DNA of 64,000 nt from Cryomorphaceae bacterium (GTDB lineage: Bacteria; Bacteroidota; Bacteroidia; Flavobacteriales; Schleiferiaceae), in NCBI GenBank assembly GCA_017858515.1, contig JAFMBM010000010.1, positions 1 through 64,000 of the forward strand, written 5' to 3'. The notes below the pieces were generated by a model. It ran no database searches. It worked only from the letters and a program-made list of their open reading frames with translations, and was not told the DNA's origin. Each line of letters starts with the position of its first letter. Within the stretch, counting starts at the first letter, position 1. The position numbers and the translations under genes are program-made. Of this stretch, positions 43,038 through 53,043 are shown piece after piece.

Positions 43038-45482
43038 TGGAAAAACAATTCCACCGATTGCTGAAAAGACAGCTGAAAAAACATTTCGGCGACCTTTCAA
43101 CTATTCCTGCAGGAATGGATGATTTTCTATCGTCCGTAAGCTTGGCATACTCTGAATTCGACTTAGATTTAAAACATTCTGAGGGAATTTTAGAGATCAG
43201 CATGCGAGAGCTTTTTATTGCCAATCAAGAATTGAGAAGTAGAGCTGAAGAAAGTGAAAACGAAGCAGAATCACTCCGAAATGAAATCGGGAATATAGTT
43301 GACAACATAAACGAGGTTGTTTTTAAAACCGATTTACTTGGAAACTGGGTCTACTTAAACTCTGCTTGGAAAAAATTGACAGGACTTAATGTAGAACAGT
43401 CTTTAGGGACCTTCTCCTTAAATCTTTTAAATAGCAATCACGCAAACGAAATAAATAGCGATTTCACCGCCCTTCTCAAATCGCCGAATTCAGAGTACAA
43501 TAAAATTGTAAAGTAAAGACTCATTGAATGAGGAAAAGTGGCTGAGCATCAAGGCGAAAGCAGATAAAAGATCCGATGGATGGGTACTTGGTTTAATTGG
43601 TACCATTACCGATATCACAGAGAAGTATAAAGCCGAACAAAAGGTAAAATGGTTGGCCACAGTAGTGGAAAAAACGAAGAATACCGTAATTATTTCAGAT
43701 TCTCAACAGAGGATTACCTGGGTAAATAGAGCCTTTGAAGAATTAACGGGCTATACTTCCGAAGAGGTCATAGGTAAAAATCCTGGCCACTTCTTGCAGG
43801 GAGATCAAACGGATAAAGCAACGATTAGAGATATCCATGAAAAAATTGTTTCAAAACAAAACTATAGAGGAACCATCTTGAACTTTGCGAAAAATGGCAA
43901 TCCCTACTGGGTTCAAATGGCTATTGACCCGCTTTTTGACTCCAAGGATGGGCTCGAAGGATACATAGCGATTGAATCAGACGTTACTGAAGAGATTAAG
44001 GCGAAAAATGAACTCATTCGCTCTGAAGCCCTGTTAAAGGCAGTTTTGAATAGTATTACCGATTATATCTGGGCCATCGACGAAAATTACAAGGTAACTT
44101 TTGCAAATAATGCAACGAAAAGGGAATTAAAGGAGATCTACGGTGTGGATATAGAGGTAGGGAAGGATATGCGAAATCTTTATGGAAGCAAGGATCAAGA
44201 CATTTGGGAAGAATTTCTAAAATCCTCCCTCACAAACGATTTTAAGCGGGATCGTATCGTGCGTGTTATGGGAGATCGAAAACGGGTTTTCGATGTGTAC
44301 TTCCACCCAGTATTTGAACTGAACACCAAAACAGGCGTAGTACTTTACATAAGGGATATTACGGATGAGATTAAGGCACAACTCAACCTAGAGGAAAAAA
44401 CAGATCAATTGCAAAAAGCTCAAATTCTCGCTGATTTAGGTTCTTGGGTTTTTGATGGAAAAAGCGTGGTCTCATGTTCTGAAAAAATGATGGAATGGCT
44501 AGATCTGCCCTCAGAGCAGATAAGTTATACTGAATTTACCAATGCGATAGATCCGGATTCAAATACCGGTATATTGGATTTCCTACTCAATGAAGGTCTT
44601 GAGGAATTTACTATTGAACATGAATTTGAAGCAAAAGCAGGGTCTTCACGAATTCTAAGAACAATGGCTAGACGCTCTCAATCTCAAACGAGCAATCGAT
44701 TCGTGGTACGAGGGGTTTCACTAGATATCACCCAACAAGAGAAGGTGAGAAGCCAGTTGAAAGAGCATGCTTCAGAACTACAGTCTACCAATGCAGAGCT
44801 GAATCAGTTTGCATACGCAGTGAGCCACGATTTAAAGTCGCCAGTTAGAGCTGTGTACAATTTAGCACAATTCATTCTACAGGATTTATCCAAAGGAGAA
44901 GAACATATTAAGCCTAAAGTAGAAATGCTAATTCAACGAGCTCAGTTTATGGAGCAACTCATTGATGGTATCTTGAATTACTCGCGAGCGGGAAGAAAAA
45001 AATATTCGATTTCCTCTATAAACACTAGACAGTTAATAAGACAATTGCTCGAGAGTATAGATCTTGAAAAGGAAACCGCAGTTTCGATACGAGAAAAGTG
45101 GCCAATAATGGAAGGAGAAGAAATACCCTTTATTCAAGTGTTTTCCAATCTATTGAGTAATGCAGTGAAGTACGGGAAGGCGAAAGAAAGAGGCATAGTT
45201 GTGCATTCGTTGGAAGATAGAATGCCAGAATTTGCTCATTTCAACATTCAAGACTTTGGAGATGGAATTGAAAAACAATACCAAGAGAAGATATTTGATA
45301 TTTTTCAAACCTTAGATGAATCAAGTAATGGGAAAGGAACGGGTATTGGCTTGGCTTTAGTAAAGAAAATTATAGCAGACAAGGGCGGAGAAATTTGGGT
45401 AGAATCCGATATAAACACAGGATCTAATTTCCATTTTACTTGGCCCATTATTAATAAACGAGTTGATTATGAGAATCAATAA
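43037..45482 (+). pseudogene. Multi-PAS sensor histidine kinase, split by a +1 frameshift
   Basis: Two track ORFs, 43037-43516 and 43524-45482, are halves of one kinase. The first ends KIVK-stop at TAA 43514; skipping the T at 43514 gives KIVKKDSLNEEKWLSI and joins the frames at 43515, for about 814 residues. Layout: N-terminal coiled region with SMRELFIANQELRSRAEE, PAS 1 spanning the break, PAS 2 (VNRAFEELTGYTSEEVIGK with PAC to 155), two more PAS-like segments, HisKA (FAYAVSHDLKSPVRAVYN, His as phospho-acceptor), and HATPase (FSNLLSNAVKYG, DFGDGIEKQ, GKGTGIGLALVKKI). It has no membrane helix, in keeping with a cytoplasmic input from FIST. The break is either a mutation, a sequencing error or, less likely, programmed. 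Confidence 0.8.
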
Positions 45483-45897
45483 GGTTCTTCCTTCCATCGT
45501 TCTAATTGACGATGATGAAGTGGATATAATGAATTTCGAGCGAACTATGCGTCACCTAGCCGTTGTAAATAAGTTTCATATTTTCAGAAATGGGGAGGAA
45601 GCTAGAAGAGCTATTTTAGGTGATGGCGGAAGTATTAAGAAGCCTTTTGCCTTAATAGTTGATTTGAACATGCCTAAAATGGGTGGGCACGAGCTCATTG
45701 AAGCTTTAAGTACCCAAAAAGAATTAATTGGGATTCCTGTTTTTGTTTTTACTACTTCAGATGCCGATAAAGACCGCCAAGAGGCTTGGGAATTGAAGGT
45801 GAATGGATACTTCCTTAAGGAACTGTCTCAAAATGCCTATATGCAAACTTTAAAGGTTATTGTTGATTTTATTAACTCAAGCGAAATTCCGCAATAG
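45469..45897 (+). CDS. Single-domain response regulator (receiver)
   Basis: A receiver domain of about 142 residues with no output domain. VLIDDDEVD gives the acidic pocket, ALIVDLNMPKMGG the phospho-acceptor Asp, and VFTTSDADKDRQ the conserved Thr/Ser; YFLKEL carries the conserved Lys, although the usual K-P pair is K-E. This type (Rcp1-like) pairs with multi-PAS kinases. The track begins at TTG 45463, but ATG 45469 is a better start; it overlaps the kinase end. Confidence 0.88.
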   Translation: MRINKVLPSIVLIDDDEVDIMNFERTMRHLAVVNKFHIFRNGEEARRAILGDGGSIKKPFALIVDLNMPKMGGHELIEALSTQKELIGIPVFVFTTSDADKDRQEAWELKVNGYFLKELSQNAYMQTLKVIVDFINSSEIPQ

Positions 45898-48798
45898 ATG
45901 ATTAAAAATCAAGTTTATATAGTACTTCTATTTATTTTTATTTCGTTCAATTCTTTCGCTCAGCCTTGGAAATCTGATGTTAAGGCGAAGGCTTGGTCGG
46001 ATAGCATTATTAACAATCTCAGCCTAGAAGAAAAGATCGGGCAATTATTTATGGTGGCGGCTTACTCAAATAAGACCGATAGTCATAAACAGCAGATCGA
46101 AAAGTATATCGAAGAATATCATATTGGCGGTCTGCTTTTTTTGCAAGGAGGGCCTATGAGACAAGCAAGACTTACGAATCATTATCAGAGTAAGTCGAAA
46201 TTACCCCTATTGATTTCGATTGATGCCGAGTGGGGATTAGACATGCGACTAGACAGTTGTTTTAGATATCCTTGGGCCATGACATTAGGAGCAGTTCAAA
46301 ATCTTAAATTATTAGAGAAGACAGGTGAGGAATTAGGAGAGCAATGCAGTCGATTGGGGGTTCACTGGAATTTCGCTCCGGTTCTTGATCTAAACACCAA
46401 TTCTGCCAACCCAATCATAAATGCTAGAAGTTTTGGGGAAGAAGTAAATAGAGCGCTGCCTTCTGCAATGGCCTTAGCCTTAGGCATACAGTCTAAAAGG
46501 GTCATCCCTTGCGGAAAACACTTTCCTGGTCATGGCGATACAGATAAAGACTCGCATAAAACCCTGCCCTATATAGGCAAGAGTTTGTCTCAACTTGAAC
46601 GAACTGAATTAGATCCTTTTAGAAGGGCCATACAAATGGATATTGCTTCAATAATGGTGGCTCATTTAAATGTTCCATCCTTAACGGGTTCTAGTGTTCC
46701 TACGTCTTTGAGTTCAGAAGTAGTTACCGATTTACTTCGAAAAGAGATGAACTTTAATGGTTTAATTGTCTCAGATGGATTGAATATGGCTGGGGCTAAT
46801 GTGGGCTCTGCTGGGGATATTGAACTGCAGGCTTTTTTAGCCGGAAATGATGTGCTTCTTTTCCCACCCAATGTTGAAGCGGGTTTTGATAAAATATTGG
46901 CGCATTTAAAAGAGAATCCCAATGTTGAGGAGCAATTAAATCAATCTGTACAGAGAATTCTTCTTGCAAAGTACTGGGTTGGTTTGAATAAATACGAACC
47001 CGTTAATTTAAAGAACTTATACGAAGATTTGAATAAATCGAGCAATGAGGTTACTCTAAATAACTTGGCACAAAGTGCTGTGACTCTACTTATTAATAAA
47101 GAAAACACCCTTCCATTCAGCACAGAAATCAAATCAACCGCCTGTGTGATATTGGGTGTTGATCCAGGAACCACTTTTGCCAATCATCTTAAAAAGTATA
47201 CAGAATTAGATGTTTTCATTTTAAAGGATGAAAACGAAAGTGACTTACTTTATAATTTATCGAGTTATGATCGAATAATAGTAGGATGGTATACTTCGGG
47301 TGTAAATCCTTGGAAACCTTATAAACCTGAAGATTCTGAACGCCAGTTTCTAGATCGATTAAGTTTGCAGTCATCTTTTGTACTTAGCTTATTTGGAAAC
47401 CCCTACGTTATCAAGAGTTTTCCAGAAGTACTCAAAAGCAAAGCCCTGATTGAAGCATACCAAAATAGTCCAGCTTTTGAACGGAAAGCTGCGGAACTGA
47501 TTTTTGGCGTTTTCGGAGCGGAGGGAAGGCTTCCTGTTCGAGCGAGCTCACAATTCCCTGCTGGCGCTGGAATTAAAACAGAAGGGACAGACATCTTGGG
47601 CTTTTGCACTCCAGAAGAAGTGGGTATGAATTCAGCTTCATTGAATACCATCGATAAATTAGTAGAGGAGGCCATTCTAGATGGAACGATGCCTGGAGCC
47701 CAAGTGCTCATAGCAAGGAGAGGAAAGGTGATTTTTCAAAAGAACTATGGTTATCATACATATGATAAAACATTTAAGGTATCGGATTATGACTTATACG
47801 ATATCGCTTCAATTACAAAAGTGGCGGCATCTACTTTGGCAATAATGTCGTTATACGATAAAGATGATTTAGACCTAGACAAGACTCTAGGTTATTATAT
47901 CCCATCTGCGAAACAAAGCAACAAAGCCGATATAATTATAAGAGAAATGCTCGCACATCAAGCCCAACTTCAGGCTTGGATTCCTTTCTATATGCGGACT
48001 CTAAATAAAGATGGGGTGCCTAAACCAAAATTGTACTCTAAAAATCTAGATGCCGTTTTCAGCGCGCAAGTTGCCGAGAATTTATATATTCGAAAAGACT
48101 ACTCAGACACCATTTTAAAACTCATTATCCGTTCTGAGCTCCTAAAGAAAAAGGAGTACAAATACAGCGATTTAGGTTATTATCTCATGCAAAACATTAT
48201 TGAGAGACAAACAAAAATGACTCTAGATCAATATGTTAGCAGTCAGTTTTATCAGCCAATGGGATTGAGTAGATTAACGTATAATCCATTATTAACTTTT
48301 ACAAAAAAGGAAATTATTCCAACTGAAAACGACACCTATTTTCGAAAGCAATTGGTACACGGCTTTGTGCACGATCAGGGAGCTGCCATGTTGGGAGGGG
48401 TAGGAGGTCACGCAGGAATCTTTGCAAATTCATTGGACTTAGCCAAGTTGATGCAAATGTTTCTAAATGGAGGTACCTACGGTGGAGTTCGTTATTTAAG
48501 TACTACTACCCTAGGAGAGTTTACTAAATGTCAATTCTGTGAAGAAGATAATAGAAGAGGAGTTGGATTTGATAAGCCTCAGCTAAGCGGAGAAGGTCCG
48601 GCATGCACCTGCGTGAGTATGCTGAGCTACGGTCATACTGGCTTTACCGGTACAATGGTCTGGGTAGATCCTCAATCAGAATTAATCTATATTTTCTTAT
48701 CGAATAGGGTAAACCCCGACGCACAAAATACAAGGCTTATTCGTTCTAGTTTACGAACCAATATCCAGGAAATCATTTATAATTCTATAGAAGAATGA
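45898..48798 (+). CDS. GH3 beta-N-acetylglucosaminidase fused to a serine beta-lactamase-fold domain
   Basis: A 966-residue exported protein (signal peptide to SFAQ at about 22). Residues 30-360 are a GH3 N-domain with KHFPGHGDTDKDSHKTLP (207-224), the NagZ His/Asp dyad motif, and the nucleophile Asp in VSDGLNMAG (293). Residues 390-560 look like a GH3 C-domain. Residues 575-960 are a class C beta-lactamase/DD-peptidase-like domain with SITK (638-641) and YSD (756-758); HTG near the end replaces KTG. It likely cleaves peptidoglycan sugars and hydrolyses an ester or amide. Fusions of this kind are known in Bacteroidota, but the substrate of the second domain is not. Confidence 0.9.
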   Translation: MIKNQVYIVLLFIFISFNSFAQPWKSDVKAKAWSDSIINNLSLEEKIGQLFMVAAYSNKTDSHKQQIEKYIEEYHIGGLLFLQGGPMRQARLTNHYQSKSKLPLLISIDAEWGLDMRLDSCFRYPWAMTLGAVQNLKLLEKTGEELGEQCSRLGVHWNFAPVLDLNTNSANPIINARSFGEEVNRALPSAMALALGIQSKRVIPCGKHFPGHGDTDKDSHKTLPYIGKSLSQLERTELDPFRRAIQMDIASIMVAHLNVPSLTGSSVPTSLSSEVVTDLLRKEMNFNGLIVSDGLNMAGANVGSAGDIELQAFLAGNDVLLFPPNVEAGFDKILAHLKENPNVEEQLNQSVQRILLAKYWVGLNKYEPVNLKNLYEDLNKSSNEVTLNNLAQSAVTLLINKENTLPFSTEIKSTACVILGVDPGTTFANHLKKYTELDVFILKDENESDLLYNLSSYDRIIVGWYTSGVNPWKPYKPEDSERQFLDRLSLQSSFVLSLFGNPYVIKSFPEVLKSKALIEAYQNSPAFERKAAELIFGVFGAEGRLPVRASSQFPAGAGIKTEGTDILGFCTPEEVGMNSASLNTIDKLVEEAILDGTMPGAQVLIARRGKVIFQKNYGYHTYDKTFKVSDYDLYDIASITKVAASTLAIMSLYDKDDLDLDKTLGYYIPSAKQSNKADIIIREMLAHQAQLQAWIPFYMRTLNKDGVPKPKLYSKNLDAVFSAQVAENLYIRKDYSDTILKLIIRSELLKKKEYKYSDLGYYLMQNIIERQTKMTLDQYVSSQFYQPMGLSRLTYNPLLTFTKKEIIPTENDTYFRKQLVHGFVHDQGAAMLGGVGGHAGIFANSLDLAKLMQMFLNGGTYGGVRYLSTTTLGEFTKCQFCEEDNRRGVGFDKPQLSGEGPACTCVSMLSYGHTGFTGTMVWVDPQSELIYIFLSNRVNPDAQNTRLIRSSLRTNIQEIIYNSIEE

Positions 48799-49484
48799 AA
48801 CATACCGTAATCCTCGCAACTCTTATTTCCTTATTCTCTGCATTCTCAGCTAATGGGCAGTCTGCTGGAGATAAAAAGCCAACAGATGAACAAGGGAGGC
48901 CACATGGTATTTGGCTAATTTTTTATGAAGAAGGCTCTCCTAAATCAGTCATTGAGTATAAAAATGGTTGGAGAAATGGAAATCAGTTGGAATGGAATAA
49001 CCAGGGGAGATTGATTTCGCGAAATCAATTTAAAAATGACACTTTAAACGATGTGCAATATGTGTACGATGGAAATGGAAAGCTGCAGTCGAAGAGGAGT
49101 TATAATATGGGAGTATTACATGGGGAGCTTCAAATTTTCGACCGAAATGGAAAGCTGCAGGAAATGGGCAGGTATGTAAATGGTGAGAAAGACGGAGAGT
49201 ATATTTGGTTTTTTGCAAATAGTAAAAAAGCTACTCAGTATCAATATGATATGGGTAAGATAAACGGAAATGTGATTTATTACTATGAATCAGGAGAGAT
49301 GAAATCATCAACCTCCTACATAAATAATGAAAAACAAGGGGTTTATTCTGAATACGATGAAGAAGGAAAGAAAACAGTGGAGGGGTCTTTTGTAAAGAAC
49401 GAAAAAGACGGAAAATGGCTTTATTTCAATAAGGAAGGCGAAGTAGTGAAAAAAGAAAAGTATAAAATGGGCGAATTGAAATGA
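48795..49484 (+). CDS. MORN-like repeat (YwqK-type) exported protein
   Basis: A 229-residue protein with a signal peptide ending near SANGQS. Repeats of about 22-23 residues such as YKNGWRNGNQLEWNNQG, YNMGVLHGELQIFDRNG, YVNGEKDGEYIWFF and YINNEKQGVYSEYDEEG are MORN-variant/YwqK repeats, at least six in number. These form beta-sheet scaffolds of unknown role in bacteria; older annotation links YwqK to a toxin-antitoxin system, which the context here does not support. It overlaps its neighbours by four bases at both ends. Confidence 0.8.
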   Translation: MKHTVILATLISLFSAFSANGQSAGDKKPTDEQGRPHGIWLIFYEEGSPKSVIEYKNGWRNGNQLEWNNQGRLISRNQFKNDTLNDVQYVYDGNGKLQSKRSYNMGVLHGELQIFDRNGKLQEMGRYVNGEKDGEYIWFFANSKKATQYQYDMGKINGNVIYYYESGEMKSSTSYINNEKQGVYSEYDEEGKKTVEGSFVKNEKDGKWLYFNKEGEVVKKEKYKMGELK

Positions 49485-50626
49485 TAGACTCTAAAATGAC
49501 AATAGGTATTGTTTGCTATCCCACTTATGGTGGGAGTGGAGTTGTGGCTACTGAACTCGGAAAGTTTTTGGCGAAATTGGGTCATAAGGTTCATTTCATA
49601 ACTTACAATCAGCCTGTTAGGCTAGACATCTTAGAGGAGAATATTTACTATCATGAGGTAAATGTAGAGGACTATCCTCTTTTTCAGTACCAGCCCTATG
49701 AGTTGGCTCTATCAAGCAAAATGGTGGATACGGTTCTGAACGAGGGTATTGAAATTTTGCATGTTCACTATGCCATTCCTCATGCGTACGCAGCGTATAT
49801 GGCTCGAGAGATATTAAAAGAAAAAGGGATTTACATTCCCTTTATCACCACCTTGCACGGCACAGACATCACTTTGGTAGGAAAGAATCCGTCCTATAAA
49901 CCAGCGGTTACTTTTAGTATCAACCATTCTGACGCAGTAACCTCTGTATCCGATAGCCTAAAATATGAAACGATAAAGTTTTTTTCAGTTAGAAAGGATA
50001 TTGAGGTGATTCCAAACTTTATTGATTTAGAGCTTTACAAAGGAGAGAAGAATTGTTTGAAGGCCAACTTAGCCCCGTTAGGTCAGAAAATTATAACCCA
50101 TATTTCAAATTTCCGAAAGGTGAAGAGAATTGGAGATGTGGTTAGTATTTACAATATGATTCAAAAGGAGATGCCTTCAAGGTTAGTTCTATTGGGAGAG
50201 GGTCCTGAAAGGCAGAAAGCAGAGGAGCAAGCGAGAGATTTAGGAATATTAGATCAGCTCATTTTTTTAGGAAAAACAAATGAAATAGAGCGGGTGCTTT
50301 GTATGTCGGACGTATTTCTCCTGCCTTCTGAAAAGGAGAGTTTTGGTTTAGCAGCTTTAGAGGCAATGGCTGCCAAAGTTCCTGTCTTGTCTACCAATAC
50401 GGGAGGGCTACCTGAAGTTAATATCGATGGAGTAACAGGCTACACTGCTAATGTTGGCGACATCAATCGTCTAGCTGAAAAAGGTATAGACATGCTCAAG
50501 AACGCACAGCTGCATGAGCAGCTGAAACAATCTGCTTATGAACAAGCTCTGAAGTTTGATATCAAGAACATTGTTCCCTTGTATATCAACCTTTATAAGA
50601 GAGTATTAGCAGAAATACGAGTTTAA
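49481..50626 (+). CDS. bshA: N-acetyl-alpha-D-glucosaminyl L-malate synthase BshA
   Basis: A 381-residue GT-B (family 4) glycosyltransferase. MTIGIVCYPTYGGSGVVATE, quoted here in part as GIVCYPTYGGSGVVATEL, is the BshA N-terminal signature; VHYAIPHAYAAYMA, TLHGTDITLVG and the C-terminal LLPSEKESFGLAALEAMA (E-x7-E) follow. It links UDP-GlcNAc to L-malate, step one of bacillithiol synthesis. No bshB or bshC gene is in the window. ATG 49481 overlaps the previous stop; ATG 49496 is an alternative start and closer to other BshA ends. Confidence 0.93.
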   Translation: MIDSKMTIGIVCYPTYGGSGVVATELGKFLAKLGHKVHFITYNQPVRLDILEENIYYHEVNVEDYPLFQYQPYELALSSKMVDTVLNEGIEILHVHYAIPHAYAAYMAREILKEKGIYIPFITTLHGTDITLVGKNPSYKPAVTFSINHSDAVTSVSDSLKYETIKFFSVRKDIEVIPNFIDLELYKGEKNCLKANLAPLGQKIITHISNFRKVKRIGDVVSIYNMIQKEMPSRLVLLGEGPERQKAEEQARDLGILDQLIFLGKTNEIERVLCMSDVFLLPSEKESFGLAALEAMAAKVPVLSTNTGGLPEVNIDGVTGYTANVGDINRLAEKGIDMLKNAQLHEQLKQSAYEQALKFDIKNIVPLYINLYKRVLAEIRV

Positions 50627-50973
50627 CCGCCCACTCTTTTTACGGTATGTCCTAATTCTTTTAAAAATTCAATGGCTTTGTTACGACAATCTCCCTGAAG
50701 AATAATTTCACCCTCTTTTACAGTTCCTCCTGTACCACAATGCGCTTTGAGTTCTTTACCCAAGGCTGCTAACTCAAACTGGTTTCCAATGAAGCCCTTA
50801 ATGATCACTGCAGTTTTACCTGCTCGGCCTTTTTTTTCTAAATGGGCTTCAAGTAGTTGTTTTTCTCCGCTGACATCGTCAAATTCATTTTCTGATTCAA
50901 AAGTGAAATCTCGATTAGTAGAAAAAACAAATCCTCCTTCACTCGTTTCCTTCCCTTTGAACATCTTTGCCAT
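50623..50973 (-). CDS. SUI1/YciH-family translation initiation factor-like protein
   Basis: A 116-residue protein whose second half is the SUI1 domain: TAVIIKGFIGNQFELAALGKE, LKAHCGTGGTVKEGEIILQG and a final GHTVKRVGG. The bacterial YciH group resembles eIF1 and may affect start-site fidelity, which is of interest with so many non-AUG starts here, although no causal link is shown. Its ATG overlaps the dnaA stop (TAATG), and it overlaps bshA convergently by four bases. Confidence 0.9.
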   Translation of the reverse strand: MAKMFKGKETSEGGFVFSTNRDFTFESENEFDDVSGEKQLLEAHLEKKGRAGKTAVIIKGFIGNQFELAALGKELKAHCGTGGTVKEGEIILQGDCRNKAIEFLKELGHTVKRVGG

Positions 50974-52415
50974 TAACTTAAAGTCAGCTTTTTACGTAAA
51001 TCATCAACATACAAACGGAAGCGCTTGTCTGTTTCAGTTAAATTATTAACGGTTCTAACGGCATGAAGAACCGTAGCGTGATCTTTATTTCCACATTGAG
51101 CGCCGATGGAAGCCAAAGAGCTCTTGGTGAGTTGCTTAGCGAAGTACATAGCCAGTTGCCTAGCTTGTACAATTTCTCGCTTGCGCGTTTTACTTTTAAG
51201 CATATCCACTTGCATATCGAAATAGTCGCAAACTACTTTCTGAATATAGTCGATGGATATCTCTCGAGTAGTGTTCTTGACAAACTTATTAATCATTTGT
51301 CGAGCCAAATCAAGAGTGATTTTTTTGCGGTTTAAGGAGGATTGAGCCAGCAAAGAAATAATAGCCCCTTCTATATCTCGAATATTGGTATTGATACTAT
51401 AGGCCAAATATTCAATTACTTCTTCGGGCATGTCTACCCCATCATTGTATAATTTCTTATGAATAATGGCAATCCTAGTTTCAAGATCAGGAAATTGCAG
51501 GTCGGCAGAAAGGCCCCATTTGAAGCGCGACAATAATCGCTGTTCAACACCCTGAAGATCTACAGGAGCTCTATCAGAGGTAAGCACAATTTGCTTCCCA
51601 TTTTGATGCAAGTGGTTAAATACTTCAAAGAATACATCTTGAGTTTTCTCTTTTCCTGCAAATGAATGAACGTCGTCAATAATAAGAACATCAATCATTT
51701 GATAAAAATGAACAAAGTCATTCTTGGTGTTATTTCGCACAGAATCAATAAACTGAGCCTGAAATTTATCAGCGGTTACATAGAGTACCGTTTTTTCTGG
51801 ATAGCGATCCTTTACTTCAATTCCAATGGCATGAGCCAAATGCGATTTTCCCAATCCTACGCCCCCATAAATGAGTAGGGGGTTAAAAGAAGTTCCACCT
51901 GGCTTACCGGCAACGGCAAATCCTGCTGAACGAGCTAAGCGGTTGCAATCTCCTTCCACATAATTATCGAAGCTGTAATTAGGATTTAGCTGAGATTCTA
52001 CATTCACCTTTCTAAGGCCTGGAATGATAAAAGGATTTCGAATTCCCGCTCCTCCAATTTCAACGGGTAGGTTCAATTTAGGGTTTTCAATCTTGCCGCG
52101 TTGGTTACTCGGTAGCTTAATGGTACTTGGTGTATTGTTTCCATAATTATTTTCCATTATGATACTGTACACCAACTTAGCCTGTGCTCCTAATTCACGT
52201 GTAATTGCAGACTTTAGCAGACGAATGTAATGTTCCTCCAACCATTCATAGAAAAACTTGCTTGGAACCTGTATGCTCAAAACATTGTCTTGAAGCTTTA
52301 ATGGTTGAATAGGCAGAAACCAAGTTTTATAACTCTGCTCATTAATATTGTCCTTTATATAGGACAAACATCCCTCCCAAACTGTTTTCGCAGTACGTTC
52401 TATAGATCCTTCCAA
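50973..52415 (-). CDS. dnaA: Chromosomal replication initiator DnaA
   Basis: A 480-residue DnaA. Domain I is residues 1-85 (CLSYIKDNINEQSYKTWFLP); the AAA+ domain has Walker A GGVGLGKSHLAHAIG and Walker B VLIIDDVHSF; domain IV holds the DNA-binding helix-turn-helix with GNKDHATVLHAVRTV. The start in the track is TTG 52415, and no ATG lies upstream in frame before stops; this places the first residues MEGSIERTAKTVWEGC at the normal distance. The 214 bases upstream contain no clear DnaA box (TTATCCACA). Confidence 0.95.
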   Translation of the reverse strand: MEGSIERTAKTVWEGCLSYIKDNINEQSYKTWFLPIQPLKLQDNVLSIQVPSKFFYEWLEEHYIRLLKSAITRELGAQAKLVYSIIMENNYGNNTPSTIKLPSNQRGKIENPKLNLPVEIGGAGIRNPFIIPGLRKVNVESQLNPNYSFDNYVEGDCNRLARSAGFAVAGKPGGTSFNPLLIYGGVGLGKSHLAHAIGIEVKDRYPEKTVLYVTADKFQAQFIDSVRNNTKNDFVHFYQMIDVLIIDDVHSFAGKEKTQDVFFEVFNHLHQNGKQIVLTSDRAPVDLQGVEQRLLSRFKWGLSADLQFPDLETRIAIIHKKLYNDGVDMPEEVIEYLAYSINTNIRDIEGAIISLLAQSSLNRKKITLDLARQMINKFVKNTTREISIDYIQKVVCDYFDMQVDMLKSKTRKREIVQARQLAMYFAKQLTKSSLASIGAQCGNKDHATVLHAVRTVNNLTETDKRFRLYVDDLRKKLTLS

Positions 52416-52629
52416 TTTACTTTCACTTATTTTTTAAACAGAACGAATAGCTCCATTTACCAAGGAGCTACTCCAAATCCTCTTGCTTTGCAAAAATGTG
52501 CAATTAAAAGTTCAGAAAAAATTCAAATAGTAGTTGACTTTATCAATTTTTTTTAGCAATATTAAGCGGAACTTAACTATTCCTATAGTTGTGTTAAGTT
52601 AATGTAAATCACTGTAAATCAGCATAAAA

Positions 52630-53043
52630 TTGTATCAAAATTTTACAAAACTCAGAGTCCGTTATGCGGAAACAGATCAGATGGGAATCGCCTATTATGG
52701 TGCTTATAATCAATACTTTGAAGTGGGTAGAGTAGAGGCTTTAAGGAGCCTAAATATGAGTTATAGACAGATGGAAGAAGAGGGCATAATGTTACCTGTA
52801 CGTAAAGTTGAAATTGAATACTTAAAGGGTGCGAAATACGATGACTTACTGACAATCATCTCTAGAATAGAGGTTTTTCCTACGGTTAGAATTTCCTTCT
52901 CCCACGAAATTTATAATCCAGAGGGAGAGTTACTAACATTGGGAAAGGTAGATCTTGTATTTGTATCCAAAAAAAACAGGAGGCCTTGTAAACCTCCTGC
53001 TGAATTCATTGAAAAAATATCACCCTTTTTTAAAAGCGAATAA
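52630..53043 (+). CDS. Acyl-CoA thioesterase, 4-hydroxybenzoyl-CoA thioesterase type (YbgC/FadM)
   Basis: A 137-residue single hotdog domain. LRVRYAETDQMGIAYYGAYNQYFE is the family signature, quoted here as RYAETDQMGIAYYGAY, with the catalytic Asp in ETDQMG; VRKVEIEYLKGAKYDDLL follows. It cleaves acyl-CoA thioesters; YbgC proteins are often tied to the Tol-Pal envelope complex, but no tol genes are near. Starts with TTG, as no ATG exists before the signature. Overlaps the metallopeptidase convergently by 14 bases. Confidence 0.88.
   Translation: MYQNFTKLRVRYAETDQMGIAYYGAYNQYFEVGRVEALRSLNMSYRQMEEEGIMLPVRKVEIEYLKGAKYDDLLTIISRIEVFPTVRISFSHEIYNPEGELLTLGKVDLVFVSKKNRRPCKPPAEFIEKISPFFKSE

Noticed and set aside
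43514-43516. Two separate kinase-like genes instead of one
   Set aside because: The second ORF has only a TTG start inside a PAS domain, and one skipped base joins both into a normal kinase.
48795-49484. Toxin-antitoxin function for the YwqK-like MORN protein
   Set aside because: It has a signal peptide and no partner toxin gene next to it.
52416-52629. Possible origin of replication next to dnaA
   Set aside because: No TTATCCACA-type boxes or AT-rich repeat cluster were found; dnaA alone does not mark oriC in Bacteroidota.
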